64,000 nt of DNA from Scleropages formosus (lineage: Eukaryota > Chordata > Actinopteri > Osteoglossiformes > Osteoglossidae): positions 19,180,112 to 19,244,111 of the forward strand of contig NC_041826.1 in assembly GCF_900964775.1 (NCBI RefSeq), written 5' to 3'. The notes under the pieces are model-generated. The model ran no database searches and was not told the DNA's origin. It worked only from the letters and a program-made list of their open reading frames with translations. Of this stretch, positions 38,295 through 48,700 are shown piece by piece (position 1 is the first letter of the stretch; every line of letters starts with the position of its first letter). The translations under genes and the position numbers were made by a program.

Positions 38295-39004
38295 ATTTCA
38301 ATACCTCATTCTTCAATTGTATCTGATACATGATCTACCATGAACTTTCCAATCTACACTGCGATGTCCCTACAATGCAGTACAAATACTCATTTGTCCA
38401 AAATATAATGGATTTACTTTTTATGTATATACTTCTATTACAAGACATTGATTGCTGTAAATTTTAAACTTTAGTCTGTGCCAAAAGCTCTCAGGTCTTA
38501 TCTGCGTGGCATTTAGGCTAGTTTTCACTCAGATTTCCTGTTATGAAACGACCGTGTGTATTTAAATCTATAAGCACCCCGGGGTTATTCTGTAAGGCGA
38601 TTTGTTTTGGTCTGTTCTGGTGGTCGGTGCCGCGCTCTGTGTGCACGCACGTGAGCGAGAGCGCGCGCCGTCCGCTGCACGCCACGTCTGTCAGCAGCCG
38701 CGGCCCAGTAAAATCAGTGTAAATTGTGCTACGAAGTCCACGAAGCGAGGTGCGAGGCGTGCAGCGACAGTGTCAGCGAGTGAGCGGTGGCCTCAAGTTG
38801 CGACCACGCACCGGCCAGGCTCGCTTCTCAATCGATGATCTCACCTGTGTAGTTTCCACTCGTCGTCTCGGTGACGTTCGCGTTGCTCCATCGCTCGGTG
38901 GTCGTCCGCACAAGGATCGGACTGAGCGAAGAGCCCGAGGTCAGCGCCACCCCCACGTTCAGCCCCCACATCGTCCACAGCACGAGCCAGAGCTGGCGGG
39001 CCAT
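28902..39004 (-). CDS. susd3: Sushi domain-containing protein 3
   Basis: A single-pass type I membrane protein with one complement-control (sushi/CCP) module; from memory, human SUSD3 is an oestrogen-responsive cell-surface protein linked to adhesion and motility. Coding exons: 39004-38845, 34313-34122, 33337-33181, 29624-29436, 29130-28902. They total 927 nt, giving 308 aa, and all phases close. Exon 1 gives a signal peptide ([20 protein letters not shown]) and N-glycosylation sites (NVT, NYT). Exon 2 is the CCP module with four cysteines ([22 protein letters not shown]) and the family phrase [20 protein letters not shown]. Exon 3 holds the transmembrane helix ([20 protein letters not shown] then IICC), followed by a basic cytoplasmic stretch. 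The tail ends [18 protein letters not shown] and SAYGKP, similar to the human end. Human SUSD3 is shorter (about 255 aa) and, as I recall it, has no clear signal peptide, so exon 1 is the least certain part. slc13a4 lies divergently 6.7 kb away. Confidence 0.9.
30268..30495 (-). repeat. SINE (family C), minus
   Basis: Minus copy in susd3 intron 3: ACATTTACTCATGTAGTTGA at the tail, TTTACTAGAATAGTTCAGGG and CCTGCAACCTTTTGGGCCAA. Moderately diverged. Confidence 0.75.
31390..31890 (+). repeat. LINE 3' UTR split by a SINE-A insertion
   Basis: Matches the 3' UTR of the LINE at 15060-15330: CACTACCCCTGCATTGTATG, TGTTTGTGCACCTT, GGTGATCAGGATTTATCTA and GAATCGCATGCCTGCAACTA, then GAGATGTATGT. The tail TTTGGAGAAAAGCGTCTGCT resumes at 31860, beyond an inserted SINE-A. 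It lies in susd3 intron 3. Confidence 0.75.
31644..31850 (+). repeat. SINE-A copy nested in LINE tail
   Basis: Well-preserved SINE-A: B box GGGTTCGAGTCCCACTTGGG and a body close to the other copies. TGTATGT lies on both sides (31637-31643, 31851-31857) and joins the two halves of the interrupted LINE tail. Confidence 0.85.
33836..34078 (+). repeat. SINE-B copy beside the susd3 sushi exon
   Basis: Plus-oriented SINE-B: GGCACAGTGGGTAGCGCTGC, GGGTTTGATCC, TTTGCATGTTCTTCCTGTGT and TTTCCTCCCACACTCCAAAG. Its end lies only about 45 bp from the donor side of the susd3 CCP exon (34122), so it occupies the first part of that intron. Confidence 0.8.
35225..35315 (+). repeat. Retroposon 3' end with TATTC microsatellite
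   Basis: Phrases such as ACAAATTTCCCTGGAAAGGG and ACAATAAAGTATATTC, followed by TATTC repeats to about 35312, look like the 3' end of a 5'-truncated non-LTR element. The family is not recognised. Confidence 0.45.
35913..36121 (+). repeat. SINE-A copy with exact TSD
   Basis: SINE-A with B box GGGTTCAAGTCCTGCTTGGG, flanked by TATTATCCA exactly on both sides (35904-35912, 36122-36130). It lies in susd3 intron 1. Confidence 0.9.
36200..37650. other. Part of susd3 intron 1 without recognised features
   Basis: No repeat or exon was recognised. GC content is moderate. The stretch near 36560-36620 (AATTACCCTGCTCTGTGGCA onward) looks unlike the flanking repeats and could be a conserved noncoding element, but only an alignment would show that. 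Confidence 0.3.
37655..37790 (+). repeat. SINE-B 3' part
   Basis: Carries TGGACTGGCATCCTGTCCAG, then AGGATAGGCTCTGGACCACT and GCGACCCGAACCAAGACAAG, the 3' body of SINE-B as seen at 17500-17610. The head is missing. Confidence 0.6.
38056..38293 (+). repeat. SINE-A copy with TG tail and exact TSD
   Basis: SINE-A with B box GGGTTCGAGTCCAGC and a TG tail (about 38257-38292). GATTTCAATAC is exact on both sides (38043-38053, 38294-38304). It lies in susd3 intron 1. Confidence 0.9.
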
Positions 39005-39620
39005 GTTCCGCGGGTGCCACCGGCCGCAGAGTCACGGAGTCATGGGGCGGTCGGGTCGGTGGAGGAGATTTGCGGAGTGTCCTTGCTTGGCTTGGGTTGG
39101 GACGGAGAGACAGACAGCAGTGGCCCTCACACTCTGGTGACTCTCATGTCCCGGAGACGCCGGCCGGGTCCTCTGTGGACCCTCGGGGCCCCCACTTCCA
39201 GCCCCCGGCCCGAAGAAGAATTCAATCAGTGTGTGCCGTGTGTGTCCCTCTTCCTCCTCCTCCTCCTCCTCCTCCTGAGCGCGCTGCTGCTACAGGCTCC
39301 AGTGAGGAGCCCTTCTTGTCTCCATGCTGCCGGACTGTGTCCCTCTGCTGTCCCACCCTCGCCGGAGCTCCGCGGCTCTGCTGTCGGCGGTGCGGCGGAC
39401 GGGGTTGGGGGGTTTTCGGGGGGGGGGGGATCTTACGTAACAGCTCGCGCGACGCACAATCGTGCACTTTTAAATCCCCGACTCACTCACACCGGCCGTC
39501 AGAGCGGCGACGCGTGTGGTGGAGCGGGCTGCCGCGAGAGCACGGTCTCGCGCCGCCCCGGTGGGACCCGAACCGCGAGCAGATCGTCGACTCGAGGCGA
39601 ACAACGTCACATAAACGCGC
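39005..39620 (-). promoter_or_regulatory. susd3: CpG-rich promoter of susd3
   Basis: CpG-dense DNA upstream of the susd3 ATG, with a TCC-trinucleotide run near 39250-39276 and a G-run at 39418-39429. Long plus-strand frames here are a by-product of GC content. No TATA box is evident. Confidence 0.5.
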
Positions 39621-41096
39621 TTCGAAAGCGAGATGTGTCTTTATTGCGGAATAAATAAAGGCGCTTTGTGTAGCCGAGAAGAACAATGTGAAACACGTAG
39701 GCTACGCGTACAGGTTCATCTCAGCTCAGGTAACGGCGGGGTGGAGCGGGTTCCAAACCGCTGAGTCCCGCAACTGTCCCACAGGTTCTGCTCCTCCACG
39801 ATGGACACATGGGAACGGAGCTTCGCTATTCGTCCTTCTGGGTTTATTTAGAGCTACTATTCATTATTAAACATTTAACTACTCCAAGAAGTTTTTTTTT
39901 TCTAGACTAATCTAACGCCTCGCTGATTTAAATGTATGTAGGCTAAGGCAAATCTTTGATCAATACGTTCTAAACGTATATAAAGTCCATTTTGTACTTC
40001 ATCCAATGACAGCCTATGATGATGTACCGTATTATATATATATAATATAGGCATAAGAATTGGACAAGTCTTCCGAATGTTTCAGTAAACCTGTGTTCCC
40101 CATTGTGTACTGTATAACTTAACACCATTTCCTGACAAGTTACGCCACTGCAAAAAAAAGTCATTTATAGATCTCACCAGAAATTACGACAATACACTGT
40201 GTTCCACATTTATAAATGTTAGTATATGTCATTTAAAAAAAACAATTCCAAAGTATGTTATTTGTGCAGGAAAAAAATGAATTCAACGCACGCAGAATGA
40301 ATTCTGAATTGTTTTTCTCTACATGATGTACGTACCGCATTATTTAGAGCCGACATCAGTATTTTTCATAATAAATGTTTTTTCCTGATTTAAGGACGAT
40401 AAATGTGAGCAGGACTGTAGTCACTCGGCGCGGGGTCGCAGGAAACGATTATACTGCGTTACATAAGAGTGCGGGACGGTGACATCCTGCAATGTCCCGT
40501 ATCACCTCGCGCCGTCGGTGTGCGCGCGCTGTGCGGGCACGTGCTACTCTGACGCGCTGCGGCGGCGGCGCGCGGACGGGCTCGAAAACAGCGCCCTAAA
40601 CCCATCGCGCTAATCTGGTTCCCAGAGACTGTTTCACACGCGTCAGTGCTGAGTGATAGACTTTCCAAGATCATAGTTACACACGGATACCACAGATTGT
40701 AGATGAAACCATGGACCATGGTACTGAGCTAATACAAGATCTAGAACATGCTGTTCTTATTTATATTTATAATTTTCTTTATTAATCCTCGTGCTTGTGC
40801 CCAGTCCCGGACAATCCAGTCCTTGACAGTCAAGTTGACTGATCTTGTGTTACTGCAGCCCCGTCCGGGAATTGTCTTCATATAATTAATTATCTTCTGA
40901 CTTTTCAGACTTTCTAAGCACTTACCTGTATTTAACGCGTATTACTATTACCGTAACGTGCGAACACGGACTAAAAGAATAATGAGCCCACGTGCAGCTC
41001 GTATTCATAAGCGCACAATGCAAACTGGAAATTATATTGTCGAGGTGAGCGATGAACACGAACAGAGACACGGAGTGTTTTCACAATGCGAACGAC

Positions 41097-41398
41097 GAAT
41101 CTGTAAGTGGGACTTGAAAACAGAGGTGTGATGAAATTCCGGACTGGAACGCTGGACCTGGACTGGAGCACAAAAGGCAGGAGCAGACAGGACAGGCACT
41201 CGGGACTGGAACATAAACACCTATGGGCCGTAACTAAGAAATCGACAGGTGACTCTGACCCGCGATCCAGACTCAGTTGCTGGTTCCTTTTATGCTTCAC
41301 CAATCACCAGATTGTGAACAGGTGCAGGGGTCTGGGCTAGTGGCACTCAGTGGCGCCTCCTCTGGCCCCTAGAGGTATTGTCCCCGTGGATCATGACA
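41097..41398. mobile_element. End of a non-autonomous DNA element, tentative
   Basis: A moderately GC-rich block (GGACTGGAACGCTGGACCTG, CCAATCACCAGATTGTGAAC) ending in ATCATGACAC, a terminus like that of the element at 62691-63030. The left boundary is uncertain. Confidence 0.35.
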
Positions 41399-41765
41399 CT
41401 AACATTGTGAGGCACCTTGGATAAAACCGTCAGCTCAGGAATGAAAAAGAAAAACATAATTATTTTTGTAGGCAAACAATATGTATTTTTTTAAAATAAA
41501 AATATTTGTTTCTTTGATCTCAAACAATTACAGTTTAGCATCATATTTATTTATTTTTTTACATTTCTATGCGAGCATGCTTTCTACTCATATTAACAGT
41601 GTTTTTATCCACCTCAACAGAAGTAAATCCTGACCCCCAGGTGCCTCTCACAGCTGAGTCCGATCTGGTGTCTGCTTCCAGGCCCATCAGGTTTCACATC
41701 CCTGCTGAGTGGACCATCTCTGGGTCTTCAGTCCATCAAAAATTTTTAAAAAAAAAATTTCTGTA

Positions 41766-42330
41766 TAAAGGTTGTACGGCGGCACTGTGGGTAGCACTGT
41801 CACCTCACGGTGCTTGGCTTGTTTGGACAAAGGTTTGAATCCAGCTCCATCTCTATAAAAGTGTCCATGTTCTCCCTGTGTCTGCATGGATTTCCTCTCA
41901 TAGTCCAAGGACACATAATTCAGGTTAACTGGTAACTCCCGAGGGGGGTGTGGTGGCGTAGTGGGTTGGACTGGGTCCTGCTCTCTGGTGGGTCTGGGGT
42001 TCGAGTCCCGGTTGTGATGGACTGGCATCCCGTCCTGGGTGTGTCCCCTCCCCCTCCGGCCCTTCGTCCTGTGTTGCCAGGTTAGGCTCCAGCACCCTGC
42101 GACCCTGCATGGGACAAGTGGTTTCCGCTGATGTGTGTGTGTGTGTGTGTGTGTGGTGACTCCCAACTGTTTGTATTGTGTGATTTTGTGTGTGTATGTA
42201 AATGTAAATGTAAATTTCTGTGTGTGTGTGCTGCTGCCTTGCATTCAGCGTGTACCCCTCCTAGGCTTTTGCGCAGTGATTCTGGGGTAGGTTCTGGATC
42301 ATCACGACCCCAAAGGGACAAAGTTACAGA
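41766..42330 (+). repeat. SINE-B copy split by a SINE-A insertion
   Basis: SINE-B head and body (GGCACTGTGGGTAGCACTGT, TCCCTGTGTCTGCATGGATT, ACACATAATTCAGGTTAACT) stop at 41940. The 3' body (GTGATTCTGGGGTAGGTTCT, GGATCATCACGACCCC) resumes at about 42230. The inserted block is SINE-A. Confidence 0.75.
41941..42154 (+). repeat. SINE-A copy nested in SINE-B
   Basis: SINE-A with B box GGGTTCGAGTCCCGG and a TG tail. GGTAACTCCC (41931-41940) and GGTGACTCCC (42155-42164) are a near-exact target duplication inside SINE-B, so SINE-A moved after SINE-B at this place. Confidence 0.85.
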
Positions 42331-42417
42331 AAGAGAATTATTGAGAAAAAGTGTACAGTAAGGTAACATTAGCATTGTAAATACCTAAAATATGCATATG
42401 ATTCAAATATTAAAAAT

Positions 42418-42600
42418 CCGTAGGAGGTAATACAGTGTTTAGAACTGTTTCCTTGCAATGTCAAGGTACCCACTTCAAATCCTACTCCTGTTCTAGCAGC
42501 CTTGACATAAAATAAAGGTGCTTACTCTGAAATGATGCAGTAAGAATACCCTGGTGTATAACTGGGTAAATCATTGTAAATGTCATTATCTAACACTGCA
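42418..42600 (+). repeat. SINE (family C)
   Basis: Plus copy: TAGGAGGTAATACAGTGTTT (head), GTGCTTACTCTGAAATGATG and AGTAAGAATACCCTGGTGTA. It resembles the copy at 70-290, and the two seem to form a subgroup. Confidence 0.65.
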
Positions 42601-43044
42601 ACTTGATTATACAAAGGCATGTAAAAGGTAATAATATGACAATAAAAAATATTGACCAATCATGAAAAACAGGTAGAAGTTGACTGGACAGAGGAGCAGT
42701 TAAATTGTCCTGGTTTATGTTATTATAATTACTGTTGTAGTTTGTCATTCTAGCACCTTTTCATTAACCCTCCATTTCCCCTTATTACATAAGGAATCTG
42801 AAATTAAATAAGAATTATAACAGAACACTCAAACATCCCCAAGTACACAAAACACACTCATACAAGGAGCTTTTAGCGTCGAAGCCAAAGTTCAAGTCCT
42901 ATTAAGATTGAAAGCGCTTTAAGGCTATTAGGCAACTGAGAACTTATGCAATGGGCCCCTCCAGTGCTCGTTTTCATCCAGAGGATGTCACTCCGAGGAA
43001 GGAACCGTTGAGGCCCCATTATTAATATTATTATTATTATTATT

Positions 43045-43408
43045 GTGGACAGCATGGTGGCACAGCAAGTAGCGCTGCTGTCTCACAACACCTGGGTGGT
43101 GCGAGAGGATGTGGATTCGATCCCAACTCAGTCCATGTGGAGTTTGCATGTTTTCCCTGTGTCTGCGTGGGTTTCCTCTGTGTGCTCTGGTTTCCTCACA
43201 CAGTCCAAAGACTTGCTGTTCAGGTTCCCCCATAGCGTGTGAGTGAGAGAGAGAGTGTGTGTTCCACTGATGTATGGATGAGTGACACAGTGTAAGTAGT
43301 GTATCTAGCAGTATAAGTCACCGTGGTGAATAAGGTGTGTGGGCTGATAACACTACATAGAGTTCATTGGAAGTCGCTCTGGAAAAAAAGCATCTGCTAA
43401 ATAAATGT
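43045..43408 (+). repeat. SINE-B copy, nearly full length
   Basis: The most complete SINE-B: head GGCACAGCAAGTAGCGCTGC, body TTTGCATGTTTTCCCTGTGT and AGTCCAAAGACTTGCTGTTC, middle AGTGACACAGTGTAAGTAGT, and a LINE-like tail GCATCTGCTAAATAAATG. An ATT microsatellite (43021-43044) precedes it. It shows SINE-B sharing the LINE tail. Confidence 0.8.
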
Positions 43409-45337
43409 ATGCAATTAGTATTATTAGTTTTTGTTTAATGGATACCTTTGTAAAAGCAACTTGCTGTGTTACATGATCAAATTTACCAGGAGTTAGAGTT
43501 ATACAGCAGCAGGGTATTGTAATTGTATCAGTTTAGCAGGATGCAAATCTGTAACCTTGGCTATGAGGTGAAGAACCAAAGGCTACAGAAGCTCTTCCTC
43601 CCCAGTTTGGGCCCAATGTCTTACCAGTAACATGATACAGTAGTAATTCTTCTCCCCTACAGCGCAGTGAAACTGCACAGAATGTCCCATCACAAGCTGA
43701 TAATACTACTTCACACACACACACACATTAGGTGTTTTATTTTTCCGATAAAAAATGTAGCGCGTCAAAAACAAATTAGAGGGATTAATTTAAACCAAAA
43801 TTACACAACAGAAAAGCAGGGGAAAGCTCAGAAGTCTTTTTGTGCGCGAGGTCAAGCTGGCACCCTGTCGCGCGCATCATGTGACATTTCATTACAGCGA
43901 GGGATGAAGCGCAAATCTCGACGCTCTTAAAAAGTCATTTGTATCCATTTGAACATTTCATTGTTAGCCGCGATATTTTACCTTTACACGTTCAAGGCGC
44001 TGCGTCTGACTGAAACGCAGAACCTCGTCAGCTTTGTCCTCGCGAGGAAACACCGCGCGCCCGTGAGGTGGTGACAGCCGCGCGCGTCGCTCCCGCCCCG
44101 CTCCCTCAGCGCGCGCTGCCTTTTCCGGCTGCGCCTCGAGCCCGTTGTGGCTCCATGAAACAAACGAGCGATTTCGAAACGGCTGCATTAGAACTAAACG
44201 ACTGGGATGGAAATATTTGCCAGGTTTGGGGACCGATTCGATTGCGACACGTTTTGTGGACATTTTTCAACGCGTGTGATTGTTACTAAGCACCATGCTT
44301 GCTTGTCCCTTCTTAAATCCATTTTATTAACCAACCATCGCAAGTAAACGTTCGAAGCTAAGATTTCATCATTATTTTAGCACACATTTATTAACGAAAA
44401 CCTGGGGAAGGTGTTACAACTTGACGGATAAGGAGACAAAAAAAATATATAGCAACAGCACTCAATGGAGTTGTGCACATTTAATTTATTTTTTTGGGGG
44501 GTGGCGTTCTCTCCCCCCAATCTTGAACGCCGCTGCTAATTTGTAATACATGATTTTAAACAGAACAAGAATCATTTGACAAAGTGCAGTATTGGTGATG
44601 AAAACATTTCAGTGACTTACAAATTTATTCCGCTAGATGGAGAAATGTGACCGTCAGAGTTTACACGTCCTTGGAGTTCGTCAGCCTAGACCTTTATCTT
44701 AACTAGTGATCATAAACTTTAATTAATTCCCATAGCGACACGCTTAACCGTGGATTTATATTTCGGAATGAATACTGTACTCCGATGAAACGCCACGCCG
44801 CAGGAAACTACCACTTATGACGTGAAGTTCTGTGAAACAATTATTGATACACTTATTATGGTACATTTTTACTTAAATGCCGTCATTGATTACTCTCAGT
44901 GCTTCACATGTAATCACTCAAAGCCTCGTGCATTCCGAGTGTTTATTTTTTTTCATTCATTCATGTAGAAGTCCAAACTGTGTTTATATGTTAGATCCCT
45001 GGGCACTAATTCCTGGACTCTGATTGGCTAAGAAACTGATGGAGGGGAGGAATTACAGAAGCTTATTTGGTTAACATCCTTGTTAAAATCATAAATTGTA
45101 AGTGCGGCCGGGAGAAAGGGTATTTTTTTTATCGGTGAAGTAACTCCTTATAACAGGTGTTCAGGGCAACGGAATCACATTTATTACAAGTGTAACGCGT
45201 TCTTCACACTAGTGAGGAACACTCAGCACACACATTGATTGAATTAGCTTGTGGTAAATTACGGACAAGTAAAAAAGAAGAGGAGAGGAAGAACAGCCTT
45301 ATCTACTTTGTCAATAAGGGAGACCTCTGTGTATTGG

Positions 45338-45343
45338 TATAAG
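45338..45343 (+). promoter_or_regulatory. slc13a4: TATA-like box of slc13a4
   Basis: TATAAG in the context GGTATAAGAGG lies about 410 bp before the chosen ATG. It would place the start near 45368 and give a 5' UTR of roughly 385 nt rich in A and T runs. An inverted CCAAT lies about 310 bp further upstream. Inference from motif only. Confidence 0.45.
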
Positions 45344-45752
45344 AGGGGCCAGTGGACACGCGGACGGAGTCGTGCGTGGGATCTGCCACCGACCAGCAGC
45401 TTCGGAACTATCCACATGTAACGGACCAAAGAAGAGAAATCCTGCTTTCAAGTCTGAAAAAGAAAAGAGGAAAGATACACAACAAAGCAAAAACAAACAA
45501 ATAAAAAAAAAACCCTGAAGTCAGCGAAGAAACACTTTTAAAACTTTTTTTTTTTTAACGTAAAAAACAACAAAAACGAAAGGGATTTAAACTAGATACC
45601 TCATTAAAAAAGAAATATTTCAAAAGGGAGGAACGAGCGCAAACTAAGCTCGTAGAGGTGTTCATAGTCATTTTTTTTTTTTGCTTGGAAAAACTTTGAA
45701 GAGGCGGGAAGAGAGCGAACACGCCAAGCCGATGAGGCTCGAATCGGACAGA

Positions 45753-48700
45753 ATGGACCTCGTGAAGAAGCTGTGGAGCGCGCGGAAGCTCATTCTGGTT
45801 GTCCTCATCCCACTGTCCCTCCTCCCGCTGCCACTCATCCATCCCACGAGTGTAAGTAACGGAACGCGTGTCCGGGGCTCCCGGCTTTTGCTGCGGTAAC
45901 GCGCATGCGCCGAAGAAACTTCTAATAATCGAGAAAAAGCTGCAAAATGAAAGTTATAGGTTCGAATCCCACTCCTGCTGCAACTCCGTAGATCAGGGTA
46001 CAGACAGCTGTGTAAGTGGGTAAATGATCCTTGTACAGTTGCTTATCCAACATTGTAAGTCGCCAAGTTGGGCAAAGACAGCTAAATAACTAAGGCTTAT
46101 GATAAACGTGCTCAATAATAACATAATAAGTGTGCGTAAAGTCGCCGGCGTTTCCCGACGTTTGCACCACCTTTACCACAGAAAATGTAACTTACTCTGT
46201 TCAAGAAACAAGTTACCAGCCGGAAGTTCTTACAGACAGCGAAGCGCGCTCACCCACGTGCACTACTGGGACATTTAGCTGCTCTCTTTTGCCATATCTG
46301 CGATCATTTATTTGCTTTATCTACTACAAGAAACTGCATTTGAGCTAAAATCGCAAAAATGTTCCGTTCGCTCAGATCAGATGTGCACCGCACGTGTGAT
46401 TTATTAATGTGATCCAAAGACAGGGTAAAGTACCACGGTCTGTCACCGACATTAACTCTTCAACCTCTTTTTAGAAAAATGTGACATAAACCCCACAACC
46501 TTTCTAAAGGTGACACAGGTAAGGATCGATGTCCCCAAAGGAAACTTGTGGATAAGAAACTGAACTCTGCTCCCCTTATATCTGCTCAGTCCTCAGTATC
46601 CTCAGCATTAAAGTCTGCTTCTTGTGCGGTGTTTCTCACCTTAATTTTACCCATTACCTACGATTTTCATAAATGTAAAGCTGTTATAAATAAAAAATTT
46701 AATTTCATAAATTACCTATAAAATGCATAAAGGTAAATTTCCCTAAGCATTCAAAGCACTGGAAAACAAAAAAAAAAAAATCTGATTTTCCCATCTCTTT
46801 TGATGAACTTTCAGAATATTTCATAGCAGTTATTCATCAGTGTATACATTTATTAAGGTGCAGGAACCTTGTACTGGGAGGAAACCAGAGCACCTGGAAT
46901 AGACCCCTGCATAGACGTAAACTAAAGAGACTGAGCTGTATTCAAACCTATGTCCACAGGCACAACCCAGGTGCTATAAGGCACCAGCGCTCCTTTGTAA
47001 ACCAACATGCTGCCCACGTCTCATAATCTCGCTTTCAAAAAGGTATCAGGGATGCACTCCAGGTCTATAAGTAGAGATATATAAAAACACTATCTCCTAT
47101 CTATATTGGTCCACATGTTTTCTGAATGCTCACTGTATGAGCCCTAAACCAGAAACTATTGCCGAAAGTGTAAAATTATGTGAATCAAGACCTACAAAAC
47201 TGACCTGACCAGCAGTTTTTTACATTTCAGGAATTTGTCGCAGTCTGCCATGATTTAAATATATTTTCACTGCTGATGAACAGGCTGAATCAAATACCCA
47301 GCTGATCCCAGTGATCAGCAGAAGAAGTGGGCGCATACCGAGCAGTCGCCACCTGTGGATTCCACTAAGATGTAAGAAAGTTCCTGACAAAACTGATCTT
47401 CATGCATGAGCAAAGCAAACCATACCGACCTCTGCCCCCAAATCTAGGTCCACACACGGTCTTGCTTTCAAGCTGTCAGTTACATAACCGCACCTTAATT
47501 AAATGTGGAATTTTCGTATTAATTATGTTTAATCCTCAGACCTTCAACAAGCCTGACAGCAAAGGTTTAGGTCCCACTTTTAGTTAAATGTGCACAGTAA
47601 GCCAGCGTGTGCAATAACAGGCTATTAAAGGGCATTTCATCCTTATACCTGTATATTTAATGTTGACTGCATTTGTAACTAACCGTTAGCTGTGTCAGAA
47701 GGCAATTTTTTATATGCTTGATTAATATTTAAATGGCAAATAGTTGCGCTCCTGAACAGTAACTAGTTTTATAATCATGTGTAACATTTGGAAGAGTGAC
47801 CAGTTTTATAACAATGTGCACATTCACCTTTAAATAGACTAGGTTTAAATGTCATCATCTGCAACTTACTGGTCTTTAGCTAGAACCTCCTTTCCCTTTT
47901 GAGAACCAGTTCATGTGCTTTAGAGATTCAGTCTACTGGATAACTGCTGGTATTTCTTTCCAGCTGTTAATGCAGAAGGTCCTACCAGAAGGACCCTACG
48001 CTCATAATACTAAAGTTTGTAAAACCTGGGGAGGCCACTTTTTCCCACTGTCTGCAACCAGTTCATTCTTTAATTGCTCTGTGCATCTTCCCTCTGTCAT
48101 CTCATGTGTGGTTAAATAACCTCAACAGGTTCTTCAATCGTCTTTCCAGGAATTGTCGGTATCATGTCGCCATCAGATCTGAACCAGACGCTGTCCTCAG
48201 GACTCGTGGATTTGTTGACCTTGACAAGCACCTCGGTCCACTTAATGAGCCCTCCCTTAGCCTTGAGGTGCTTCCTGCCGTTGTTGACTGATCAGTTTTA
48301 GCCATTTCACCTATAAAGAAGATTTCTGTGCATTTTTTCTCAACTTTCAACTTCATCAGCTTCATCAGTTGGCACACTTCACCTGTGACTGATGAAATAA
48401 TTAATGAGCTAATGAAATCATCGAGTTAGTAACAGTCTCTGCTATTTTATTGCATAATTGTCTATAGTGACCATCATCTAAGAATTGTCACAGCAGTTCC
48501 TCACAAGTTAGCACAATAAGCACATTTCTGAGTGTTTTCATAGTGCAGTGGTGTGGAATGGGGCCACATGCATTGATCAGGTTTAGACCAGTCAGATATG
48601 TTCTTCCTTCCTCTGTAGCAGGGTTGGTTCACCCACTTATTTCAGAATGCCTGATAGCCTTGGCATTCTACCCTTTTATACTGTTGTATCTGTGAACTGA

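Larger units (their letters stand above)
39621..45330. other. Divergent spacer between susd3 and slc13a4
   Basis: No supported gene. It contains repeats at 41097-41398, 41766-42330, 42418-42600 and 43045-43408, and GC-rich patches near 40490-40600 and 44040-44160. The second patch precedes an ATG at 44155 opening a 44-codon frame (MKQTSDFETAALELNDWDGN) that I do not recognise. An inverted CCAAT (GATTGGCTAA) lies near 45022. Confidence 0.45.

Noticed and set aside
38726-39658. 310-codon plus-strand frame
   Set aside because: It is antisense to susd3 exon 1 and its GC-rich promoter. Composition is Arg/Ser/Pro-rich with trinucleotide and G runs, as expected by chance in CpG islands.
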